Shown here piece after piece: positions 16,878-24,610 of a stretch of DNA of 52,009 nt; position 1 is the first letter of the stretch; each line of letters starts with the position of its first letter. The notes beneath the pieces are model-generated. The model saw nothing but the letters and a program-made list of their open reading frames with translations. It did not search any database and had not been told where the DNA came from. Where the stretch lies: NCBI GenBank assembly GCA_910579645.1, contig CAJTVK010000009.1, positions 1 through 52,009 of the forward strand, in the 5' to 3' direction. Source of the DNA: an uncultured Lachnospiraceae bacterium. Lineage in GTDB: Bacteria > Bacillota > Clostridia > Lachnospirales > Lachnospiraceae. Both the position numbers and the translations under genes were made by a program.

Positions 16878-16887
16878 CTAAAAATTT

Positions 16888-19089
16888 TTAAATTTTTTCA
16901 TTGCCATCCAGTCTCTGCCTTGCGATCAGTTCCGCAAAGTATCCGTTCTTTTCCATGAGTTCCTCATATTTACCATCCTCTATGATCTTCCCTTTCTCCA
17001 GCACAATGATCCGGTCGCACTGGCGAATCGTGGACAGTCTGTGGGCGATTACAATGCGTGTGCAATTAAGTCCGTCCAGAGACTGTGACACCTTTTTCTG
17101 GGTCAGATTGTCCAGGGCGCTGGTAGCCTCATCCAGCAGGAGAATCTTTGGTTTGGGCGCTATGGCCCTTGCAATCAGCAGCCGCTGTCTCTGCCCCCCT
17201 GAGATCCCACCCTGTCCTTCGGAAATCACTGTATGCATTCCCATGGGCATACGCCGGATATCCTCCGCAATACCGGCAAGTTCCGCTGCCTCCCAAGCTT
17301 CCTCCATGGTAAGATAGGGGGCGCAGATGGTAATGTTGGAGAAAATATCCCCGGAAAACAGCCTGCCGTCCTGCATCACCACACCAATCTTGCTCCGCAG
17401 GGACTTCAGATCCATACCGGCGATATCCCTGCCGTCATAGTAAATGGCTCCCTTCCGGGGCATCTCAAACCCAAGCAGAAGCCTGAGCAGAGTGGACTTC
17501 CCGCATCCGGTAGCCCCAACCAATGCCACATACTGACCCGGCCTTATTTTCAGGGAAAGATCGTCCACCACAAGGGGCATGCTCTCCCGGTAGCGGAAGG
17601 ATACATTGCTAAACTCTATGCCGCCCGAAAGGCGCGTCACCATCTGTTTGCCCTCCGCCATCTCCGGCGCCGTTTCCAGGATGGGTTTCGCCATCTTAAG
17701 GATGGGACGAAGCTGCGCCACAGACAGCACTATCCCCGCCAGAGAGGAAAAAGCGCCGGCAACCATTCCATACGCGGTATTGAAAGCATAATAATCCGCC
17801 ACGGAAATCCCGCTTTTTGCCGCAGTATAATACATGATGACCGTTCCCCCTAAAGAAATCGCCGTCATCAGTACGCCGTTTATTTTCAGGAACAGCGGCG
17901 GACTGTAGGCAAGCCTTGCCCCTTCCGCATAAATCCTGCCCCACTGGGCAAAGGCACGCTTCTCCGCACCGGAAAGCTTGATTTTCTGGATGCCGCTGAT
18001 CAGGGAATAGGTCATGCCGCTTTCCTTCGCACCAATTTCCATCTGCTTTTCGCTGACCCGTATCTGCATCAGCGCAGAAACCACCGAAAACACCACCGTC
18101 ACCAGTATAATCGCAAAGGCCGGAACCACCAACGCCGGGGCATAGGTAAAAATCTGGGTAATGTATACCAAGGAAAATACCGCCGTAAGGCCTGTGGAAA
18201 ATACCAAAGATACCAGCATAGAGCAAAGGGTATGGATGTTCCCCGCCCTGCCTGCCAGTTCTCCCGGGCTGTATTTCTGAAAAAAATCCGTGGGAAGGGA
18301 CAAAATACGCATCATCACCGCCGCCTGCACCTGAACCCCCATCTTAATCCCGATGCGCTGCATCAGCATAGACCTGACCGCCTCTGCCAGCAGGGTGCTG
18401 ACCCTTACACATACCAGAAAAAAAGTGACGGATAGAAACAGGCGCATATTGCCGCTTACTGTCACCCGGGAAAAGATGATATGGTTCAGCTTCGGTGAAA
18501 TCATTCCCAATAATGTAAGCCCCAGTGCCGCCGCCAGAAACATCCCCACGTCAAAAGCCGACAATGTCCCGGCGATATAGCCCATCAGTTCCGGTATCCC
18601 TATGGGCTTCATAGGAAGCGGCTTATAAAAGCACAGAGCCTCCTCCCCTATCCCATTCTTTGTATTCCTGTCAAGCTTTACCCGCCTGCCGGAGTTCTCA
18701 TCCAGATAGCGGTAGCCGCCTGTCCGGTCCGGAATCAGGGCAATTACCCTGCCGTCCTCTTTCCTGGTTCCCAGCATTGCCCCAAAGGCATCCCGGTACC
18801 ACTCCCCCTCCAGTTTCACTCTGCGCCGCATAATGCCGCAGGGACGCAGCAGATATTCCAACTGGTCATTGATATCCTTTACATCCTCCGGTATCTCCGA
18901 AGACTTCACATGATAAAATTTCAGTATTTCATCTACGGCATTTTTCGTCCGTATCCTGTCGTCCTTCATGGCGGTCAGAATCCGTGTTCCCAGCACGGCT
19001 CCCGCTATGCCCACCAAGGAGTCCTCCAACATCTCGTCATCGCTGCACATCCGCTGCCGGATCTGTTCGTCAAACCATCCCATATCCAT
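16888..19089 (-). CDS. NHLM-type ABC transporter, second subunit (no peptidase)
   Basis: 733 aa. An N-terminal ~170-residue soluble domain (GTRKEDGRVIALIPDRTGGY and nearby) in place of a C39 peptidase is typical of the TIGR03797-like partner of NHLM bacteriocin exporters. Six membrane spans lie in ~175-450 and an ABC ATPase in ~480-725: Walker A GATGCGKST near 526, signature ISGGQRQR, Walker B ILLLDEATSALD and IAHRLSTI. Probably forms a heterodimer or parallel exporter with the C39 transporter encoded upstream. GGAG lies 6 nt before the ATG. Confidence 0.9.
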   Translation of the reverse strand: MDMGWFDEQIRQRMCSDDEMLEDSLVGIAGAVLGTRILTAMKDDRIRTKNAVDEILKFYHVKSSEIPEDVKDINDQLEYLLRPCGIMRRRVKLEGEWYRDAFGAMLGTRKEDGRVIALIPDRTGGYRYLDENSGRRVKLDRNTKNGIGEEALCFYKPLPMKPIGIPELMGYIAGTLSAFDVGMFLAAALGLTLLGMISPKLNHIIFSRVTVSGNMRLFLSVTFFLVCVRVSTLLAEAVRSMLMQRIGIKMGVQVQAAVMMRILSLPTDFFQKYSPGELAGRAGNIHTLCSMLVSLVFSTGLTAVFSLVYITQIFTYAPALVVPAFAIILVTVVFSVVSALMQIRVSEKQMEIGAKESGMTYSLISGIQKIKLSGAEKRAFAQWGRIYAEGARLAYSPPLFLKINGVLMTAISLGGTVIMYYTAAKSGISVADYYAFNTAYGMVAGAFSSLAGIVLSVAQLRPILKMAKPILETAPEMAEGKQMVTRLSGGIEFSNVSFRYRESMPLVVDDLSLKIRPGQYVALVGATGCGKSTLLRLLLGFEMPRKGAIYYDGRDIAGMDLKSLRSKIGVVMQDGRLFSGDIFSNITICAPYLTMEEAWEAAELAGIAEDIRRMPMGMHTVISEGQGGISGGQRQRLLIARAIAPKPKILLLDEATSALDNLTQKKVSQSLDGLNCTRIVIAHRLSTIRQCDRIIVLEKGKIIEDGKYEELMEKNGYFAELIARQRLDGNEKI

Positions 19090-19208
19090 CTTCTCCTATG
19101 TGAGAGCATGTTTGAAAATCGCTTTGCTCTTAAATCTGTTTATCGGTTTAGCAGAAATATTAACCGGCGTTTTTGTCATCGCTATCGGAACCAAGGCCTG
19201 CCATCCAT

Positions 19209-21437
19209 TCAGTCATTGGAAACCAGTTCGGTATAAGCGCCGCCCTTTGCAAACAATTCCTCATGGGTTCCCCGCTCCGCCACTTTTCCGTGATCCATGA
19301 CGATAATCTCGTCGCAGTCACGGATAGTCGACAGACGGTGGGCAACCACGATGCAGGTGATTCCCCTGTCCTTAATGGACTTGACTACCTCATACTCTGT
19401 CCTTGCGTCCAGCGCGGAGGTGGCCTCATCCATAATGATAATGGTCGGGTCCTGGGCAAGCACTCTGGCAATTTCCATTCTCTGGCGCTGTCCCCCGGAA
19501 AAATCCCTGCCGTCCTGACTGATGCGGTAGGAATAACCGCCCTCCCTCTGCATAATGTCCTCATGAAGCCTTGCGTCCCGGGCGGCCATGATGACCTCGA
19601 AATCCTCAATGGATTTGTCCCACATTCTGATATTGCCGGCTATGGTATCTTCAAACAGAATAACATCTTGGTCAACCACTGCCAGCGAACCCGTAAACAC
19701 ACTTCTGTCAATCCCGCTCATAGGCTTCCCGTCAAAAAGAATTTCCCCCTTCCATGGCTGATACAGGCCGGAAAGCAGTTTGGAAATGGTAGATTTTCCG
19801 CAGCCGGAAGTTCCCACAAGAGCCACACGGCTTCCCGGTTTTAAAGTCAGGTTAAAATCTTCTATCAGCGGTTCCGAAAGCCTGGAATAACCGAACGTGA
19901 CATTTTTCATCTCCACACTGCCGGAGAGTTTCCTGTATTCCCCGCTTTCTTCCCCGGACCGGTTCCCGTTTTCTTCCCTTTCCTTTTTCTGCGCATGTTC
20001 CCTTTGCCCGCAGCAGACATCGGAAGGATACTCCATCACATCTTCAATCCGCTCCATCTGGGTACGCATCTCCTGAATACTCTGGCCGGCCGTAATTAAT
20101 TTTACGGCCGGAGACATAAAGGAAGAAAGGAACCCCTGAAAGGCCATAATCATACCCACCGTAAAACTTCCCTGCATGGTCAGATACACCCCCAGCATCA
20201 GCACTGCCACTCCCGTAAGGGAAGATACCAAGGAGGGAAGAAGTCCCAGATACTGGTTCAGTCCGGCATACTTTACCTGCTGGGTATTGACACTTGCCTG
20301 ATACCCTGCCCACTTTTCAAAATAGCCGTTTTCCGCGCCGTTGGCTTTGATTGTCTCTATCATTTCAATACCGGATACCGTTGCCCCTGACAGCTTACCG
20401 CTATCCCGCATCTGTACCCTTGTAATGTTGATGCGTTTTCCGGATATCAGCCGGGACAGCCCAAGATTGCACAGGATGGACAGCACGCCCACAAAGGTAA
20501 GCAGAGGGCTGTAGCGAAACATGACCGCCAGATAAAACACCATCATTGCCGCATCGATCAAAAGGGGCGCAAACAGGTTCACAAGACTGCCTGACGCCGA
20601 AGCGTTCATCCCCTGCCGCTGCTGGATATCCCCTGCCATGCGCTGGGAAAAAAACTCCATGGGCAGGTGAAGCACTTTCCACAGGTAGGAAGAGGAACCT
20701 GTGACGGCAAATCTGCCGTATACTTTCAGGGAATAAACAGCGGACAGGAAAGAAACCAAAAGCCGCACTGCCGCGTATCCCATAAATATGCCCACGAAGG
20801 GCAGGAGCCAGTCAGGATTCTTCCCTGTCAGCAGCCTGTCCATAAAAATCCTTGGAAAGACCGAAGCCACAATTCCAAGAAGGGAACTGATGACGGCTGC
20901 AAGGATCACATAAGCCACCGCCTCCCCTGCCCCTGCCATCCGTTTTTTCACAAACCCCGCAACACTTTTGGGCCTGCCGCCGGGAATAAATTCCTCCCCC
21001 GGCTCAAAAAACAAACAGACACCCGTAAAGGACTGGTCGAAAGTTTCCATGGAAACCGTATAATTCCCTCTTGCAGGATCATTTAAACAGGCCTTATTCC
21101 CTTTAAAGCCGTTCAGTACCACAAAATGATTAAAATTCCAGTGGATAATACAGGGGAATATCCCACTCCGCCTTAAAGCGTCCGGCTCAAACCGGAAACC
21201 TCTTGCCGTCAGTCCATAGCTCCGTGCTGCCAGCAGCAGATTTTTGGCATTGGAACCGTCTCTCGACACCCCGCAGTCCGCCCTTACCTGCTCTAAAGGA
21301 ATCCACTTGCCATAATACGCCAGTATCATGGCAAGGGATGCCGCACCGCACTCCAAAGCTTCCATCTGCATAATCACCGGCACTTTTGCATACCCTCTGC
21401 TCACCGGACGTTTCTGTGCTTTTTTATGTAAAATCAT
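19209..21437 (-). CDS. NHLM-type C39 peptidase/ABC exporter
   Basis: 742 aa. An N-terminal C39 peptidase has catalytic Cys near 29 (MEALECGAASLAMIL), His near 104 (HWNFNHFVVLNG) and Asp near 120 (NDPARG). Six membrane spans lie in ~165-450. The ATPase has Walker A GTSGCGKST near 546, signature FSGGQRQRME and Walker B IIMDEATSALD. It should cleave the two EGAAGG leaders and pump the cores out. A charged insert (~480-500, rich in Glu/Lys) precedes the nucleotide-binding domain. Followed after a 119-nt gap by the second ABC gene. Confidence 0.94.
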   Translation of the reverse strand: MILHKKAQKRPVSRGYAKVPVIMQMEALECGAASLAMILAYYGKWIPLEQVRADCGVSRDGSNAKNLLLAARSYGLTARGFRFEPDALRRSGIFPCIIHWNFNHFVVLNGFKGNKACLNDPARGNYTVSMETFDQSFTGVCLFFEPGEEFIPGGRPKSVAGFVKKRMAGAGEAVAYVILAAVISSLLGIVASVFPRIFMDRLLTGKNPDWLLPFVGIFMGYAAVRLLVSFLSAVYSLKVYGRFAVTGSSSYLWKVLHLPMEFFSQRMAGDIQQRQGMNASASGSLVNLFAPLLIDAAMMVFYLAVMFRYSPLLTFVGVLSILCNLGLSRLISGKRINITRVQMRDSGKLSGATVSGIEMIETIKANGAENGYFEKWAGYQASVNTQQVKYAGLNQYLGLLPSLVSSLTGVAVLMLGVYLTMQGSFTVGMIMAFQGFLSSFMSPAVKLITAGQSIQEMRTQMERIEDVMEYPSDVCCGQREHAQKKEREENGNRSGEESGEYRKLSGSVEMKNVTFGYSRLSEPLIEDFNLTLKPGSRVALVGTSGCGKSTISKLLSGLYQPWKGEILFDGKPMSGIDRSVFTGSLAVVDQDVILFEDTIAGNIRMWDKSIEDFEVIMAARDARLHEDIMQREGGYSYRISQDGRDFSGGQRQRMEIARVLAQDPTIIIMDEATSALDARTEYEVVKSIKDRGITCIVVAHRLSTIRDCDEIIVMDHGKVAERGTHEELFAKGGAYTELVSND

Positions 21438-21454
21438 CTGCGTTCTCCCATGTG

Positions 21455-21476
21455 TGTCCGGTACTCCATCCGGACA
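21455..21476 (-). promoter_or_regulatory. TGTCCGG...CCGGACA hairpin upstream of the exporter
   Basis: Perfect 7-bp arms TGTCCGG (21455-21461) and CCGGACA (21470-21476), just ahead of the C39 gene start. It shares TGTCCGGA-GGA and CGGACACA with the blocks before the peptide genes. Possible common regulatory element, DNA- or RNA-level. Confidence 0.4.
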
Positions 21477-21555
21477 GAAATTGTAGTTTCACTCTGCCTG
21501 TTCCGCACCATTGCCGCGTTAAAATTTCTAGTACATCATTGCACCAATCATTTTA

Positions 21556-22041
21556 TCAGTTAAACAGAAAAGAGACCGGCGCAATACGTTCCACCACCAC
21601 TTCTGTCTCATAAACGCCGTCCGCAAGTTCCGTATCGGCCACAGCCGCATAAACCCATTCCCCCTCTGCAAAGCCGCCAATATGCATGGCGTAAGGCGTA
21701 AGCAGGCCGGAAGCCTCCATGGGCTCATCGGTAACAGATAAAATGGGATGCCCTTCTCCTTTTATCTCTACCTCCATTCCGGCGGCAATCTGCTCCCTGT
21801 CGGTTTCCCTTATATAGCAGAAAAGGGTTCCGTCCTTTACCACTGCGGGGGCTTTTATTACCGTGTCCAGCCGCCCGAAAATTCCCCAGACGCACACCCC
21901 TGCCAGCAAAAGTACCACTGCCCCCATCACCATCCACATGCCGGGGCTTGTGACTCTGATATAATCATCTAACTGCTCGGGGGAAGAAACCCGTTTTATG
22001 CTCTTCTCCCTGAAAATCTTTTTTTCCATCTTTAACCCCAT
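21556..22041 (-). CDS. Short HlyD-like NHLM secretion protein
   Basis: 161 aa from ATG 22041, set by AAAAGGAG 7 nt upstream; the start overlaps the PPTase stop. One N-terminal membrane span (MWMVMGAVVLLLAGVCVWG) after a short cytoplasmic part with SPEQLDDYIRVTSP, a sequence typical of NHLM HlyD proteins. A beta-rich barrel region follows (VIKAPAVVKDGTLFCYI). The long coiled-coil hairpin of ordinary HlyD (300-450 aa) is absent, consistent with a single-membrane Firmicute. Likely the accessory anchor of the two ABC exporters. Confidence 0.85.
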   Translation of the reverse strand: MGLKMEKKIFREKSIKRVSSPEQLDDYIRVTSPGMWMVMGAVVLLLAGVCVWGIFGRLDTVIKAPAVVKDGTLFCYIRETDREQIAAGMEVEIKGEGHPILSVTDEPMEASGLLTPYAMHIGGFAEGEWVYAAVADTELADGVYETEVVVERIAPVSFLFN

Positions 22042-22796
22042 TTCTGCGCTCCTTTTTGCGCATCCCAAGTTTGTGGCTGCAGCCTGCTTTTTTTCCAAAA
22101 GCACACTGCCATACAGTACTCCCCCATCCGGTATTCCCTAAATTCAAATTCCCCGGGGCAAAGCCGGCATGCCTCGTCTGTTTTCTGACAGACGGCGATT
22201 TCCCCCTTTGGTGAAAGGGTTATCTCAAAGGCATCCAGCGGAAGGCTAAGTCCCGTCCCCACTGCTTTCAAAAAACTTTCTTTCAGCGTCCACAGCCGGA
22301 AAAACGCCTCCTTTTGCCCTTCCTTTCCCTGCTGCCCGGCAATAAAGGCATATTCCTTCCGGGTAAAAAAGCGTTCCCCAAGGGCTAAATCCGCCTCCTG
22401 CATCTGCTCCACGTCACAGCCTGTCTCCTCTCCCGCAAACACCCCCATAACCCTGCTGCCGGAATGGGACAGATTAAAATGGATATAGGGATGACAGGGC
22501 AGGTAAGGCTTTCCGTTCTTCCCATAGGATACGGTCTCCTCCCGCTCACGCAGACCCCATACAGACAATCCCTTATCCATCAGAATCCCTGCCCCCAGGG
22601 AAAGCCTTTTATCCTTTTTAAAAAGATAGGAATCCACCTTCCGCCTTCGTTCCCGGGACAGCCGTTTATAATATTCGGAAAAACAAATCTCATCCTCCAG
22701 TTCCCCTGTATCCATCCAGTACAGAACCGCCCCGTTTTCTCCACAGGCACAGGAACGCAGGCTGTGCAGCATGGGAAGCGCCTTTTCCGTTTTCAT
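22032..22796 (-). CDS. Sfp-type 4'-phosphopantetheinyl transferase
   Basis: 254 aa. Contains the three family motifs: KPYLPCHPYIHFNLSHSG, GCDVEQM (Mg-binding Asp/Glu) and FFRLWTLKESFLKAVG. It converts NRPS carrier domains from apo to holo by adding the phosphopantetheine arm; its four carriers in this locus are obvious substrates. The start overlaps the MATE stop by 4 nt and the 3' end overlaps the HlyD start, so NRPS2-MATE-PPTase-HlyD form a tightly coupled operon that physically joins the NRPS half and the peptide-export half. Confidence 0.95.
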   Translation of the reverse strand: MKTEKALPMLHSLRSCACGENGAVLYWMDTGELEDEICFSEYYKRLSRERRRKVDSYLFKKDKRLSLGAGILMDKGLSVWGLREREETVSYGKNGKPYLPCHPYIHFNLSHSGSRVMGVFAGEETGCDVEQMQEADLALGERFFTRKEYAFIAGQQGKEGQKEAFFRLWTLKESFLKAVGTGLSLPLDAFEITLSPKGEIAVCQKTDEACRLCPGEFEFREYRMGEYCMAVCFWKKSRLQPQTWDAQKGAQKWG

Positions 22797-24610
22797 CCTC
22801 CCTGTGTCCTTTCTATTTTCAGTTCCATAATTGTGTTATTCATATTCAGCACCCTCATATATTGGAAATCCGACATTATTTTCCGGATCAGGGCAATCCC
22901 TCCCAAGGCAAGCCCTGGGTCTTCCTCCGTATCCGTCTCATATTCCAGAGGATTAAAGGGGATGCCGTCATCCCGGACTCTTAAAATATAACTGCCGTCC
23001 TGAATGGTAAAACCGATATCGATAAAGTTCTTTTTATCGCCTGCGTACCCATAGCGGACGATATTGGCACAGATTTCCTCAAGGGCAAGCCCAATCAGCT
23101 TTGCATCCTTTTCACCGATATGATTTTCCGCACAGAAGCAAAGCAGAGCGTCCCGAAGCTTTATCACATCCTCCAGCTGATTTTCTATGGAAAAATCCAG
23201 ACAGACTTCTTCCTTTATCTTAGGAAGCATATATCTGCCTCCGGAAGGGAACCGGCCGGTGCGCTGTCCCCACATGCGGCAAAGAACGCTCAGCAGAATC
23301 GTGAAAGCTTCACTTACGGCAGCGGCCCCGCATGCACCCAAAAGCCCCATCCAGAACATCCCTGCCAAGGTAAAGGGCACAACCACCCCAAACCCCTGCA
23401 AAACCGTGATCACAGTGGAAAGCCCCGGCTGTAATATTGTCTGGTAATAGGACATAAGGAACTTATTGTATACATAAAAGGGAAAGCTGAATGCAAAAAT
23501 CCTCAGGGCCCACATACACATCCCCAACATCTCCCCGCCTGTAATGCCGAACAGCCCGGCAATCCAATGGGGAAACAAAAGGAATAAAAGCAGCAGGACC
23601 CCAATGGTAAAATAGCTGTATGCCAGCACTCTTTTACACAGGGCACGGATTCCGTAATAATCCCGTTCCCCGTACAGAATCCCGGCAATGCCGGGAATCA
23701 GTCCGATAACGCCGCCTACGCACAGCTCCGCAATCAGCACCCCATTGGCGCACACGGAATATACCGCCATGGCATCATTTCCCAGAAACCGCACTACAGC
23801 GGAATTAATCATCACTGATTTTAAAGCGGACATCAGCGTAAATGCCGCGCTGGGAATACCTGCCCCGGCCGCCATCTTCACATAAATCAGAAGACTGCCT
23901 TTTTCCCCGTCCTCTGTCCTCTCTGCACACCCGGAAAGCTTCAGCATCCTGTTTTTTGAACGGAAGTAAAAAACCACCGTCACCATCCCGGCCAGATAAC
24001 CGATCACTGTGGAAAGGGCGCTTCCTGCCATTCCCATATGGAAAACTTTAATAAACAGAAGGTCCAGCACCAGATTGACCCCGTTGGCAATCATAAAAAG
24101 TGCGCTTCCCAACTGGGGATGATTGTCTGCATTCATAAAATAGCAGAAAATAATTGCAATGGTCAGAACCGGGATTCCGCCGAAATTTACTGCAATATAA
24201 GGCTCCACAAGTGCCCCCATCTGCTCATTTCCCGCCAGGGCATATGCCAGATGCCCTGGCAGGAAAGGGGTTAGCAGGGCAAAAAGAATGGACAGTACCG
24301 CTCCCGCCGTCAGGGAGGCCGTAAAGATGCCTCCCGCTTCCTTTAACTTCCTCTTTCCCAAAAATACAGCCGCCTTGGCCGCTCCCCCCATGGCCAGCGT
24401 CAGAGCCGGCATCTGTAAAAGAAGCAGCACAGGCATGGATAACTCAATGGCCGCCATGGCATCGGATCCCAAAAGATTGCCCACGATCATGCCGTCCACC
24501 ACATTGCCAAGCTGCATGGCCACTGTCATGAGCACCCCCGGAAGAATATACTGATGAATCTTTTTGTTAATTAAAAATGCATTTCTCTCCATTCCGTTAC
24601 CTTTTTTCAT
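22793..24610 (-). CDS. MATE-family exporter with C-terminal intact RsbW-like HATPase domain
   Basis: 605 aa from ATG 24610 (overlaps the NRPS2 stop, TAATG); ATG 24592 is an alternative. Residues ~10-450 form a 12-span MATE transporter (MQLGNVVDGMIVGNLLGSDA, MAAIELSMPVLLL). Instead of ending near 450 it continues with ~130 cytoplasmic residues that form a well-preserved HATPase_c_2 domain: N-box ALEEICANIVRYGYA with Asn, G1-box RDDGIPFNPLE, G2-box LGGIALIRKIMSD, last strand IMELKI. So this exporter carries a probably ATP-binding anti-sigma/kinase-like module. The transporter part probably exports the NRPS product; the domain may sense or signal transport state to the STAS/sigma pathway. Confidence 0.92.
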   Translation of the reverse strand: MKKGNGMERNAFLINKKIHQYILPGVLMTVAMQLGNVVDGMIVGNLLGSDAMAAIELSMPVLLLLQMPALTLAMGGAAKAAVFLGKRKLKEAGGIFTASLTAGAVLSILFALLTPFLPGHLAYALAGNEQMGALVEPYIAVNFGGIPVLTIAIIFCYFMNADNHPQLGSALFMIANGVNLVLDLLFIKVFHMGMAGSALSTVIGYLAGMVTVVFYFRSKNRMLKLSGCAERTEDGEKGSLLIYVKMAAGAGIPSAAFTLMSALKSVMINSAVVRFLGNDAMAVYSVCANGVLIAELCVGGVIGLIPGIAGILYGERDYYGIRALCKRVLAYSYFTIGVLLLLFLLFPHWIAGLFGITGGEMLGMCMWALRIFAFSFPFYVYNKFLMSYYQTILQPGLSTVITVLQGFGVVVPFTLAGMFWMGLLGACGAAAVSEAFTILLSVLCRMWGQRTGRFPSGGRYMLPKIKEEVCLDFSIENQLEDVIKLRDALLCFCAENHIGEKDAKLIGLALEEICANIVRYGYAGDKKNFIDIGFTIQDGSYILRVRDDGIPFNPLEYETDTEEDPGLALGGIALIRKIMSDFQYMRVLNMNNTIMELKIERTQGG

